Assembly (NCBI RefSeq): GCF_051622035.1
Contig: NC_135362.1
Coordinates: 6,885,501-6,949,500, forward strand
Origin: Arctopsyche grandis
Taxonomy: Eukaryota; Arthropoda; Insecta; Trichoptera; Hydropsychidae
Length of the DNA stretch: 64,000 nt
Direction: 5' to 3'
Shown: positions 53,345-64,000 of the stretch, one piece after another
Layout of the letters: each line of letters opens with the position of its first letter
Position numbering within the stretch: position 1 is the first letter of the stretch
Program-made: the position numbers and the translations under genes
Notes under the pieces: model-generated
Seen by the model: only the letters and a program-made list of their open reading frames with translations
What the model was told of the DNA's origin: nothing
The model's database searches: none

Positions 53345-53690
53345 TAATTTATTATTTATAATAACAATAAAATGATTAGTGTGACCTGACAGGTTGCTCT
53401 AAAGCGTCACACCAGTTTTACAAAACAAAATAAAGAAAATAACAAAATAAAACAATAAAAATTCAAATCATTCATCTCATTCAAATAGTCTCGTGTTGAA
53501 TCTCAAGAAACTAACCAGCTCATCAACATGACAGTTGAACAGGTGCAAATGCTCATCAATCACATTAAGGAACCGGATAGCCTTTACAAGAGACGAGTTA
53601 TTGAAAGCAGACGTTTTCGCAGAAATAGGTTGGAAAAGTAAATGATGACGCAAAGCTCTACCGCATTCAGGCGCCGAAAATTTTTAATTC
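53345..53690 (-). mobile_element. LINE 3'-end fragment (jockey-like), mostly 3' UTR
   Basis: In plus orientation: TTTATTATTTATAATAAC, then GTGACCTGACAGGTTGCTC and AAAGCGTCACACC, then a ..CTAACCAGCTCATCAACATG block and a GAGACGAGTTATTGAAAG block. It parallels 54640-54960 at lower similarity. 5'-truncated. Confidence 0.6.
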
Positions 53691-54639
53691 CAATATGTAT
53701 GTTTCAATTTTTAAGCTTCTTATATTCTTCAAATACATAGATAAAGTCATGGGTTGGTCACATTCAAGTTTTTTTGTATGGTAGTCTACCAAATTGACAA
53801 TCGCAACTTCTCTGGCGACCATTTAGAAAGGAGGGGGAGGCTGTATCATCAACAACAATAGCTCAATAGCATTTACATCTAGTTTTATACCCTTGGCGGA
53901 CAAGTTGAGAAACTGCCACGATAGAAAAATGACTAGAGTTTACAAACTTGGAATCTATGCGAGTCGAATTGAACTCTTGAGGCTCGTGTAGACAGAGCTT
54001 GGTGTTGTGAGCTCAGGTGAGGTTGATTAGTATGAGAGTGGGCTGGTGCCGTCGTGTCTGGTCCGACAAATGTGCCGCCACAGGTATGTTGGTCACGAGA
54101 GTCGCAGCACTGTAATTTCTCACCGGCAAATTCTCGGCTCTTATGCAGTTATGCAATTCGTGTATTGGAGAATTGCAGCGCTTATGGCAATTAACTCTCG
54201 TTTGTGGACGCGCCGACCGATCGGCGAAATCAAACGGTTGAGGTTGAATTTTTAATCATTTTTTTACGAGGAGATAAGTACGGTGGCTGCTCGATCATGG
54301 CTGGCACTGTGACTCAGATTTAAATTAATATTGAATTATTATTACGGATGATGGTAAATTGGTATTATCATTAACAGGTAAGATTTTTGTATGGTGACCG
54401 GAAAAATGCACTCGAGATAGTTGCACTCTCGAGACATCCAAACTTTCAAAGATGCTCAAGGAGAACTAGCGCAATAGAATACCACAAAAAAGCGTCAAGG
54501 GGTATTTGTATATTATCCGAAGGTGTTAACCGTTTTTTTGTGGAATTATATTGCGTAAGCTCTATTTGAGCGTAATTGAAAATTATGACTTCTCGAAACT
54601 GCCCTACTATTTAGTGCATCTTTCCGGGAACCTTTTTGT

Positions 54640-55304
54640 ACATATTTTATTTTATTTTTAAAAAATCAATACCACAGGGACTTGAAAGGTTGCCCCAAAG
54701 CATCAATGTGATTATAATACAAATAATAAAAATTATAAAAAAAACATCATAAAAAAAATAGTAAAAATCAAGTAAGAAATATGTACACAAAATAAAAACA
54801 AAGAAATAAGATTGAAAAATTATATCGTGCTATTTAGGATGTGTTCCACCAACTCAACATAACTGGCATCGAAGAGGTCCAAGTGATGTGCCAGTAAGTT
54901 AAGGAGTCGAACAGCTCCCGAGAGAGGGGGAGTTCATGAGCACGTTTGATTTAGCCCTAATTGGCAAAAATATATCATGTTTTCGTAAAACTCTTTGATT
55001 TTCCGGGGCCCAGAATTTTAGTCTCTCCAGGATAGCGGGATTGTGAATCTCTCCTCTAAGTAATTTTACGAAATGTTTCCCAAGAAATAAATCTCTTCTC
55101 TTTGCCAGGGAATTGAAACCCAAAGATTCCAAGACAAAGGCATTAGGGAACAGATATGGATAAAATCCAAATGTATTCAGATATAAAAATCTAAGGAATT
55201 TCCTTTGGACTCGTTCCAACATTAGAGAGTAACGAAGTTGATAGGGAGACCATATAATGGAACCAAACTCGAGCACACTGCGAACTAATAACTGTATGTA
55301 CATA
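54640..55304 (-). mobile_element. Jockey-like LINE, C-terminal coding end and 3' UTR
   Basis: The minus-strand frame 55303-54899 encodes LLVRSVLEFGSIIWSPYQ, then RYSLMLERVQRKFLRFLYL and FNSLAKRRDLFLGKHFVKLL. This is the region after the reverse-transcriptase core in jockey/I-type LINE proteins (Y..LVRS.LEYGS..W.P). A 3' UTR and an A-rich end at about 54640 follow. The 5' side is truncated and abuts a PIF/Harbinger relic. Confidence 0.85.
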
Positions 55305-55307
55305 TAA

Positions 55308-55757
55308 AAGTTCGTTTATACCAGTACAGCTCAGCCGGTACATTCTATATGGGCACATGAATATGATCCGCGACGTAGCCGAAACAGCAATAACCGACAC
55401 GATATTTTAATATTGTACAGTATTACATGTTACCGAAACGTATCAAGCGGAACCGGTTTTTTTTGGCCACTGTGGAAATATTCACGCATGACGTGACGTC
55501 ATGGTGGCGAGTGCACCCCTACTAATGAAAGTGTTGCTGTGTGCATGTGAATGTTTGACAATAGTGATTTGACGATATTGCGACATTGCAAGCAATATTG
55601 CACCGTATCGTCGCGCTCTGTAATGTATATGTTAGCCGATTTTGCCTTGCACGCGTCCAAAACACGTATGAACGTGCCTAAAACGGGCGGTGCTGTATAG
55701 TGTGAATGAAAGTAGTGTTTTTTGGGCAGTGTTGTGCCGAGCTGTGCAGTGTTGGAT
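55308..55757. mobile_element. PIF/Harbinger relic, diverged relative of 17880-18665
   Basis: It shares CGGTACATTCTATATGGGCA, TTTTTTGGCCACTGTGGAAA, TATTCACGCATGACGTG, GCAAGCAATATTGCACCG and TTAGCCGATTTTGCCTTGCA with the element at 17880-18665. The left end AAGTTCGTTTATACC after TAA is a worn form of AGGTCTGTTCATACC. The right terminus is not recognisable. Confidence 0.75.
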
Positions 55758-57160
55758 AATATAATAATAATTTATTTTTTATTCCAATATTAAACGGGCC
55801 TCAAATTCATAATATTTTTGAAGCAAAAAAAAATGATGGCAGTTAATTTAGAAAATTAATGTAAAGTTTTTCAGATTAGATAAATTCGTAAAGTGATAAT
55901 AAATTTCATTGAAAAAATAAATTAAAAAACAGTACTGATTTAATTGACAAATGATTCAATTTAGATAAAACAATGTTGAAAATATGAAAAATGGTACGGA
56001 TCGTTATATTTAATTGTTTGTTTTCTTTTTCATTAAAGGAGGTCACAAAGTTAAATATGTACGTATCTAGATTGAGGAATATTGAATGATTAGGTAACTG
56101 AAAACTTTAGTTTGGCTTTTAATTTTATATTAATTAAAATAAAAATGTACAGAATTTTTACAATCTAAAGATTAACAGATGCATACAACATGTAAATAAT
56201 TATTATCACTGATTTTTTTTTATATTTAAGTATATAAAAATAATTCGAAATTTTTTTTTAGTTATTTGTTATTAAGTACTATTTGTCCAATGACAAAATT
56301 TCATAAAAGCATTATAATTTTCAGTACTGAAAATATTAAAAAACTATTGGTGTAAATTGGTGATTTTTAAATAAAATATTTAAATTAAAATTATATTATG
56401 CATAAAAACATATAGATCGTCGTAATTTATTCTGCATATATAATATGTACATATGTATAATATATATTGAAACACGTTTATAGGTGAATATTAATCGATG
56501 ATGATTTCATATTGTAATTATGTTCATATGGCATGTTTACCATGAGAACATAATTACATTGGATATTTTTAGGTTCAGTATATGTAATATTTGTAAGGAA
56601 TACTTTGATAAAATTTAATTTAAAAAATATAGAATGTTTTAGCGTATAATAAGTTTTGTTTTATGGCACTTTGAACTTCGCTACATTGACGTGAGTTGAA
56701 TTGAAACGATTCAGTCAGTTTATTATCGAAATATAATATGGGAGCGTTGAAAGCGGAGAGATCAAATCCCATTTCGAAACGAACGATCATATCGAGTACG
56801 AAAAACTATAAAACACAATACTCACGAGTACGACTCGATGCCGCCGATTTCGAATTACAACTGGGATGGTGGAAATATGGCAGCTTTTCTAAGCGAAACC
56901 GAAACGAGATAAAGGGGAGACTTAATCGCTAGATGCTGAATTCGATTAAAAGATTGCGTGGGAGGGAGGAGTTGCAAACGACCATCATCTTCGCGATAAT
57001 TTCGTTGACGAGACGGCTCTTTTATCGTCGCCGTACAAAAATCGCAGTAATTGTAATTGCTTCGGTGATTTTCCGACGCTGAGAAAATTTTCCACGCGTG
57101 CACGCAGAATTTTCCGATGAAAAATCGACGATTTGTTTCAATTAGTGTTGAAACGAATAT
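55758..57160. other. Intergenic DNA without recognised gene
   Basis: AT-rich sequence with a slightly GC-richer stretch at 56740-57110. Reading frames there (56738-56932 plus, 57103-56855 minus) have no domain signal. Nothing else stands out. Confidence 0.4.
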
Positions 57161-57169
57161 AATTATCTA

Positions 57170-57350
57170 ATATATAATTTGGAAAGAGACTTTGTATATA
57201 TGTATGTAACCTTCGTTCGTTGGGTCGTAAATCCGTGACGTCATCGAACAAATAATTAAATTTTTTTCGATTCAAAAGATTTGAAGTCCCCGGGGGCAAA
57301 GGCGCCGAGGGCGAATTTCGTATACATATAATTTTTTATAAGAGACTACT
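57170..57350 (+). repeat. Repeat terminus candidate (AATATATAATTTGGAAAGAGACT)
   Basis: The motif TTTGGAAAGAGACTTTGTAT at 57178-57198 recurs on the minus strand near 35655-35620 (TTTGGAAAGAGACTCTGTAT), and GTATGTATGTAACCTTCG recurs near 57915. It begins TCTAATATATA after an A, as Helitron 5' ends do. The class is a guess. Confidence 0.35.
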
Positions 57351-60300
57351 TTTATATAATATATATGTTTTTTTTCTTACTATTATATAATATATATGTT
57401 TGTTTGTTCATGACAGTCAATTTCATAAAAAAAACAAATGACTATTCAAATAAATTTAGTAAAATGTTTACCATTAGATTACTCATGTTTAAGCGGTTTA
57501 TATTACAAATACAGCTAGTACATAATATAAGTAGTTTTTCTTTAAAACATACATACACGATTCGTCATTTCAAATATTAGTATCGTTCGTTAGTGTTGTA
57601 AAATTCTTAAGCATACCGATATCAAACAATCTAAAAATAATATTAAACTATTGAGACTCTTCTTGAGAATCATCGCCAAAAGATTATTCTAGAGATTTTT
57701 ACAACAACAGGTAGCTGTGATTTATTGTTCGACACTTCATTTCAGATAACAGGCACAAACAGAGCAATAAAGATGGTTAATTTTAATTTCATTGACACAT
57801 TTGTACTGTACATATGTATAAATGTATCAAATGTGTGTCATTGACGATTATGAAAATTCTCGTTACAATTTTTAACATTCAACATTTAATTCCACTGCAT
57901 TTTATTATATTGAAATATGTATGTATGTAACCTTCGATGGCCGATACTGTAATTTTGCATATTTTTGAAATTGCTATAGAATGCCTATTAAATGGCAAGG
58001 TTGAGCGTTTGCTATTATTATTGTAATTAGGATACAAATTATTGTGATATGAGAGTAATGGTCGTTGATAAATCAAAGCACTATAGCGATACTGTTATAT
58101 GAAAAGTATTTTTTTATATTTAAATTGATTTAATATGTAAATACGTTTAAAATTATATTGTGGCTTAAACTTTACATGGTTAGGATGAAAATTTGAATTT
58201 CAAATAAATTTTATATAATTTAATTCAATTTAAAAATGAAGCTTATATACATCGAGTCTGGGTTCCATTAAATATGTAAAAAAAACACGCATGTATTTAA
58301 AAATGTATCATTTTTAGGTTGATTATTTTATTTTTTTGACAATTTCAACTTTTTAATGTTAGATGAAGGTTGTCAAATAGTCTCATTATTGATAAAATTA
58401 GCATATTTAAAATAACAACATCGTAAATTGACGTTTAAAGTGTGCGTAAAATGAAGCGTTGTTTGCCAAGTAGGACGACTTGAAAATTGTTCCACTTCCT
58501 ATACGGGACGAAAAATGTCACCGGATCAATTATGCATTATAATTTAATTGCAGTTTATGCAGCTTCCAACATCTGGTGTGCAAATTACATACACACGGCG
58601 TTGATGCGGTGAAAGTGATGATGATTAAGTGTGTGTGGTTTGCACCTTGCGCTATCGCAATTCGGAATCACGAGTATAATAATGCGACTTCATATTTAAA
58701 AATTATATTATGTACAGTATATATGTATATTTGTTTTGACATTTGAAGTAGCTTTATAGATTAAGAAGATTTTTTTTATTATTAGTATATCGTATTGTTT
58801 CAAAAGGACGGAGATTTTTAGTGTTGAATGTTACTGCTTCTTTATTGGTCGTCAAAGCTTCGATGTCGCAAGATGCACACACTTTAATGGAAGAGAAATT
58901 GCCGACTGAGGAGAGATTGCTATACTCAAGTATACGCAGTATAGTATGCTGGATCAGTAATGGCAAAAATCTAAATTGAATTCGAGATAATTAAGCACCC
59001 GCAATGAAAATTTTACGCGCGAATACAAACGTATAATGTAATTCAATCTATTATGGTTAATGTATAGTGGTGGTGTTGGAATTTAACTGAAAATTTAATC
59101 GTAAATTGTATTGAAGTTAACGTAGGTTTTGGGTTTTGAATTAAAATAATTTGATTACGTTTTTAATTTAATACAATAGTACATCGGTGATTGATTGTAA
59201 ATTGAACAGTATGCGCATCAATGATTGATTAGACGGGATCATATGACCATTTAGAAATAATTGATTATATTAAGATAAGAAGAGAGTGATGGAGGACTAT
59301 GTGCGCAAGTGTCATTAAATTATAAATAATATGATGCATGTTAATAAGTCAATGACGGATTAACGTGTCGATTGTTTGACAAAGCCGATTGATTTGTATC
59401 GAACGATTAGTTACTACAATGTCAAGTGAGAATTATTTATGAAGGGTCGATTGATTTTGACCTCCTGTCGGATTTGTCGCTATTAAAAAGGCGTTACTGA
59501 TGATTTGTTGAAAGGCCACGATGGTTGTTGACGATTGCGTGAGATGAAGATCTACGCGTAAACAGTGTGCGACATTCTTCAGATAAAATTTTCAAAGCGA
59601 GTGACGTAAATCGATTGTTGTGTGAAATATTTGCGATCGATCAATCGAGTGATTTATCAATGAGAAAACGTGAATTTAAAATGCAATACATTCCGAAATG
59701 TCAATTTCGATCATAGCTCGACTAGGATGCATCACGTGTTTTATCGATGGCGTGAGCACAATGCGAAATGTTTGTGTTTATATATTTTCCTAATTGATTA
59801 TTATTTATTATAAAAAATATTTATCGCGGTAAAAATAAATACGTATGTAAAAATCGCGATTTAAATTTTTCTATAATTATATACATATGTAGTTCAAATC
59901 AAGCAAAGTCGCACGACGTGGTTTATAAAACAATATCATTGCGTGTTTTATTGCATATATTACATAATAATAAAAAATTATAAACAATCATTGAATATTC
60001 ATGTTGATCTGTAAGGTTTGCTTTTTTGTTTGATTATTTTTTTTATTCCATTGAATTTCATGAATAGCCTTCACGCTCGGAAACCTTTTGGGTTAATGTG
60101 TAACGCATTCTTTTTTGTATTATTTATTTCGTTCAAAAAGTCGTTAATGATTCGGCGTGATTTATTTGCATTACAAAAAAAAAAAAACGTACAATTTGAA
60201 TTATTTGGATTTTGCAGTTTTGTTTAGTGATCTCTCATTGTGTACCTACACTTTTTATAACAACAAAAGATCTTTTGTTGTTTTGCAATGGAGAAAAAAA

Positions 60301-62579
60301 AAGTGATATTTTCACACTTCGGTTATGTGGCCTGGTAATTTGTAAATTGCTTGAGCAAATACGATAAATGTGAAAATGATTGGCGAAAGAGGAATATGAG
60401 AACGTATTTTATATTGATTTGATAATCCGAGTCAAAAAAGTAAATGTTAGATTATGGTAGGGCCAATTTTCAATATGATTTATTCCGGTGCTGTAGTAAG
60501 TATATGTAATACATTTATATCGACATACATTTATTTATATCATTTAAATATAAAGCAATATGTAACAAAAAAAATTAGTATACATACATATATTGCAAAT
60601 GGAGATTATTCAATATATGTACATATACATATACTAAATTTGACCCACTGAATTCGAATATGAAAATGATTTATATTATGATTAGTAATTACAAAAAAAC
60701 TGGTCCAATTAATATATGATAATTAAGTAAAAATATCTTTTAAAATTCGCTAGATAATTAATTAAAAATTATAAGTATTTTAAAACAATAAAAATCATTT
60801 GAAAAAACATCTGACTATTGATTATAATATTTACTTTTGGCATAGTAATACTAGATTCTGAGTTAAAGACTGCAAAAGTCAAAAATTTGTAAAAAACATT
60901 CGTCAGACGAAATCAGACGATAAAATCGAAAGCGAAGTAAGAAGAGGCTAGTAAAAATAGCGCATTTTTTTAAACGCTTATATCTCATAAACGAGAAAAA
61001 ACAACAAAAACTATTGTCATATTAGAATTTTTGGGGTCAAATTTAGTTAAGATTGATTATTCTTCACTCCGGTAAATAAAAAACGTGATTTTTTGTTGCT
61101 CAGTATTAAAAATAATCTTTACTATGTAAGTGTGTTTTGATCATTTATTTTTAATATTATATTTACTCCTAAATATTATGGTCAGAAAATTATTCTTAAG
61201 ATTAAATTATCTCGCAGATAAAACCCAGTGAAGAGATATACTTTTAGCCGTGAAATGTCAAATCTGACATATTTGGCCAAAAATCAATATATATCGTGTA
61301 TTACCCTACAAGAAGCTACACGCCAAATTTGAAATTTATATATACATATGAGAGTTAAAACTATAAATATTTATATATTAGAGATAACGAGAACCAATAG
61401 AGCAAATTTCATAAAATATAGAGTGAATTATAGGCGTTTAAACAATTAAAATCTGATAATGCCGTGTCATGGCGAACAGTTTACGCCTTGTTAAACAACG
61501 CTTGTTAAATGTCAGGAAGATTTACTTTCCCCGTTTTAAAAACGCGTTGTATACGATATTTTATCTCCAACGTAATGGCAGACGATACATTAACGTGTAT
61601 TGATGACCAAAATGAGCAATATGGCAAAGTATGAAAACGATCGGATAAGAGATAAAAATGACCACTGACACGAAAGCCATGTGAAACGTAAAGGAGGTAT
61701 GTAATAAAAAAGCCTTGTAATTAGAAGATTTTAGTGAGAAATTACTTAATACGGTAATAAAATATTGATAAATCAATTCGGGAGCTATAAAATCTTGGTG
61801 CACATCATCCGAGCGTAAAGGGTTTATTATCTGCATAAATTATACAAAAATAATTTCGAAATATCATAAATTTCGTCACATTCTTACGTTGGAATCGGAA
61901 ATTCAATTTTTTGATAAATTTTTTTGCTGCAATAATCAAAATGTCAACGTAGACTTACAAAATGAGCACGCACTTAACTATGTCTCAATAGTTTTGTTAA
62001 GATTCGTTCGATTAATTACTTATCGAGCAAAGTCGACATGAAATACAGATACTGTTTTAAAAAATTTTCACTGGTTGCGTGTCAAGAAATTATACGAATT
62101 CCGTATAATTGTTAACAGAGACCACACCAAATTTGCAACATCGTCATGCGGTATTAAGTGCGGTTAATTGCGTAAAAATGCACGGATGCATACATACGTA
62201 TGTATGTGCATATAAATATATGCACATTTATACAATTATCAAAGTATTTACATTTCTACGAATATAAAACATCCTTGTGATAATTAAATAGCATCAGATA
62301 GAGCCGACATTAATCCTAACAAATCAAACAATATAAGTGTCGGATTACTGTCGGCCTAGAATAGGTCCGATTAGGATTTGGTAATTGATAGAGTGATTTT
62401 TCGATTGTAATTTATAGTGTCACATACATATGTAATTTGTTCATTTATCAAAATAAAGTGAAAGTTTTTCAATAGTTATTGCAATTAATAATGATTTTAT
62501 AAATTAAATATGATCTACTTAAAACGCTACCCACCCTGTCTCTATGTTTACTGTAAAAACATAATTGTTTATTGATGTT
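57351..62579. other. Intergenic DNA without recognised gene
   Basis: Over 5 kb of AT-rich DNA with no host gene, RNA gene or transposon terminus that I can support. Reading frames (for example 57365-57580, 60018-60227, 61836-61561 minus) are low-complexity or lack family motifs. Distal exons, enhancers or a long noncoding RNA could be hidden here; sequence alone does not show them. Confidence 0.4.
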
Positions 62580-62660
62580 TGTAATTGGCCAGGAAAGCAC
62601 ATTGGGGTTTACCTGTAAGGCCTTCTTGGTATATGTATGTATAAAATGAAAATAAAATAT
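62580..62660 (+). mobile_element. SINE tail fragment
   Basis: TAATTGGCCAGGAAAGCACA, then TTGGGGTTTACCTGTAAGG, CCTTCTTGGTATATG and an AAATGAAAATAAAAT tail match the 3' end of the SINE family at 32820-33440. Only the last 80 bp are present. Confidence 0.7.
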
Positions 62661-62679
62661 GATAGTATATTATATTATT

Positions 62680-63067
62680 GGGTCTACGTGACGAGACAGA
62701 ATGTTAAATTACAGGAAACACAAATATCGGAAGGCAAAGATCGAAAATCGAAAGATATTAAGTCGAAAGATAAAAAAATGGTGCATGGTAAACGGTACAT
62801 ACTCACTTAATTTGCGCGAGCAGGATACAACAGGAACAAGAGGAATATGCTTTTCCTCCCGTATTCTGCGCGCGCACACTAATACGGGAGGAAAAGCCTG
62901 TTCCTCTTGTTCCTGTTGTATCCTGCTCGCGCAAATTAAGTGAGTATGTACTGTTTACCATGCACCATTTTTTTTATCTTTCGACTTAAGATCTTTCGAT
63001 TTTCGATCTTTGCCTTCCGAAATTTGCGTTTTCTGTAATTTAACATTCTTTCTCGTCACGGAGACCA
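62680..63067. mobile_element. Mutator-like foldback: 387-bp near-perfect palindrome with 9-bp duplication
   Basis: Left arm GGGTCTACGTGACGAGACAG... and right arm ...TTTCTCGTCACGGAGACC are nearly perfect inverted copies of about 190 bp around a centre at about 62873 (GCGCGCGCACACTAATACGG). TATATTATT flanks both sides (62671-62679, 63068-63076). The same family occurs at 46216-46484. Noncoding; the reading frame at 62701-62943 merely follows the arm. High arm identity suggests a young copy or arm gene conversion. Confidence 0.88.
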
Positions 63068-63510
63068 TATATTATTATATAATGTATTGTAGTAATACAT
63101 TTGTGTATGTATTTTCGGTTTCAATTTTACGTAAGTTCACGTTCCTAATCTAAATATACGCATTTACCTAATTCTAAACAAGTTTTAAATTTAATCAAAA
63201 TACATAAATGTATCCTTGATTCTGCGGATATGCAAAAGTACAGATTGAAATTCTCAGAAAACATGTCTAAGATCAGTTCTAAATACACAACTGACATTTA
63301 AAATTTAAATTGAATGCTGACATTTGACTAGATACGTATATACATATGTACATCCGCGTTGTGTGTACGATTAAATAATCATATCAAAAAAGTGTGCTAC
63401 TTAGCGATAAGGCATTGTAAATAAATACTAAACGAGAATATTCGGAATTGCATGACTTATAGGATGTGTCATTCGTTTTATCGTTAACAATCACGTTATC
63501 AAAATCATAA

Positions 63511-64000
63511 AACAGATATGTCACGCTTTCAAAAATTCTGGAAAAAATAATCTACACACGTTTACTTAAAGTCGTAAATAAGAAATTAATAAATGAACAA
63601 TTTGGATTTCGCACTGGACATTCCACGACCCAACAACTAACAAGACTAACTGAACACGTGACGAAGAAATTTAATATGAAGAGAAGTACCGGAATGGTAT
63701 GTCTCGACATAGAAAAGGCCTTCGACACGGTTTGGCACGATGGACTCATTCATAAGCTCCTTATTAACAAAATACCAAACTACCTAATTCTCATCATCAA
63801 ATCGTACTTAACTCGTAGAAAGCTAGTGGTTAGCGTAAATAATGAATTATCGTCTCCAAAAATAATCGCAGCTGGCGTTCCGCAGGGGAGCTTGCTTGGC
63901 CCACTCTTGTTCTCCATATATATAAATGACATACCTATTCCAAAAAACTGTCACATAGCCCTATATGCAGATGATACAGCTTGCTTCACAAGTAGCAAAA
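63511..64000 (+). mobile_element. Jockey-clade LINE reverse transcriptase, running off the window
   Basis: An uninterrupted frame of 163 codons encodes LSKILEKIIYTRLLK, EQFGFRTGHSTTQQL, MVCLDIEKAFDTVWHDGL, AAGVPQGSLLGPLLFSIYI, NDIPIPKNC and ALYADDTACF. These are the reverse-transcriptase motifs of jockey-type LINEs, including the YADD catalytic pair. A stop at 63508-63510 precedes it, so the copy is 5'-truncated or rearranged before the RT. The open frame to the edge suggests a fairly young insertion. Confidence 0.93.

Noticed and set aside
54046-54255. 69-codon frame in GC-richer DNA near 54 kb
   Set aside because: No recognisable domain; neighbouring LINE and MITE fragments make a repeat origin more likely, but I could not identify one.
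61561-61836. 91-codon minus-strand hydrophobic frame
   Set aside because: No splice partners or family motif; hydrophobic residues follow from AT-rich codons.

Overview
The window looks like nuclear DNA of an insect. It is AT-rich, its protein genes are split by many short GT-AG introns, and the genes are typical metazoan ones, including an SNMP-like CD36 receptor of the arthropod chemosensory type. Short TATG/TACATA microsatellite runs and a dense mixture of transposon relics fill the spaces. I cannot assign the order. There is no bacterial-style operon, CRISPR array or phage region.

Layout. (1) 88-3904 (+): 3' part of a reticulophagy receptor (RETREG/FAM134 family); its 1.7 kb intron holds a solo LTR and a pogo/Tigger transposon. 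(2) 7062-9892 (+): complete EDEM2-type ER mannosidase-like gene with a GC-AG first intron. (3) 10096-11074 (+): two-exon TSSK-like kinase, only 203 bp downstream. (4) 11154-12077: LTR relic and two MITEs. (5) 12378-13168 (+): ribose-5-phosphate isomerase. (6) 14570-15158 (-): centrin. (7) 17198-25183 (+): complete 14-exon ISWI remodeller behind a GC-rich promoter, with a 3.9 kb first intron full of transposons. (8) 26.3-30.1 kb: transposon cluster. (9) 30507-44254 (+): ten-exon SNMP-like CD36-family receptor, with an 8 kb first intron carrying SINEs, LINE ends, MITEs and solo LTRs. (10) 45378-50551 (-): nine-exon SLC36/pathetic-like amino-acid transporter, convergent with the receptor. (11) 50.6-64 kb: no host gene recognised; MITEs, LINE relics, a 150-bp-period array, a 387-bp palindromic transposon, and at the right edge a jockey-like reverse transcriptase running off the window.

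How the genes fit together. RETREG and EDEM2 both act in ER quality control (ER-phagy and ERAD), but nothing beyond proximity links them. The rest are unrelated housekeeping (Rpi, centrin, ISWI), germline (TSSK), sensory or lipid uptake (SNMP-like) and nutrient transport (SLC36) genes.

The most informative unannotated structure is in the mobile elements. There is a Mutator-like foldback family with perfect 9-bp target duplications, a PIF/Harbinger family with TAA duplications and a fragment of its transposase, a tRNA-headed SINE family in many copies, nested insertions that give a relative chronology, and a solo LTR with a perfect 4-bp target duplication sitting 36 bp before a splice acceptor. 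I did not find a previously undescribed multi-gene system. Exon boundaries were read by eye from splice motifs and frame continuity; family calls rest on recalled family motifs, not on searches.
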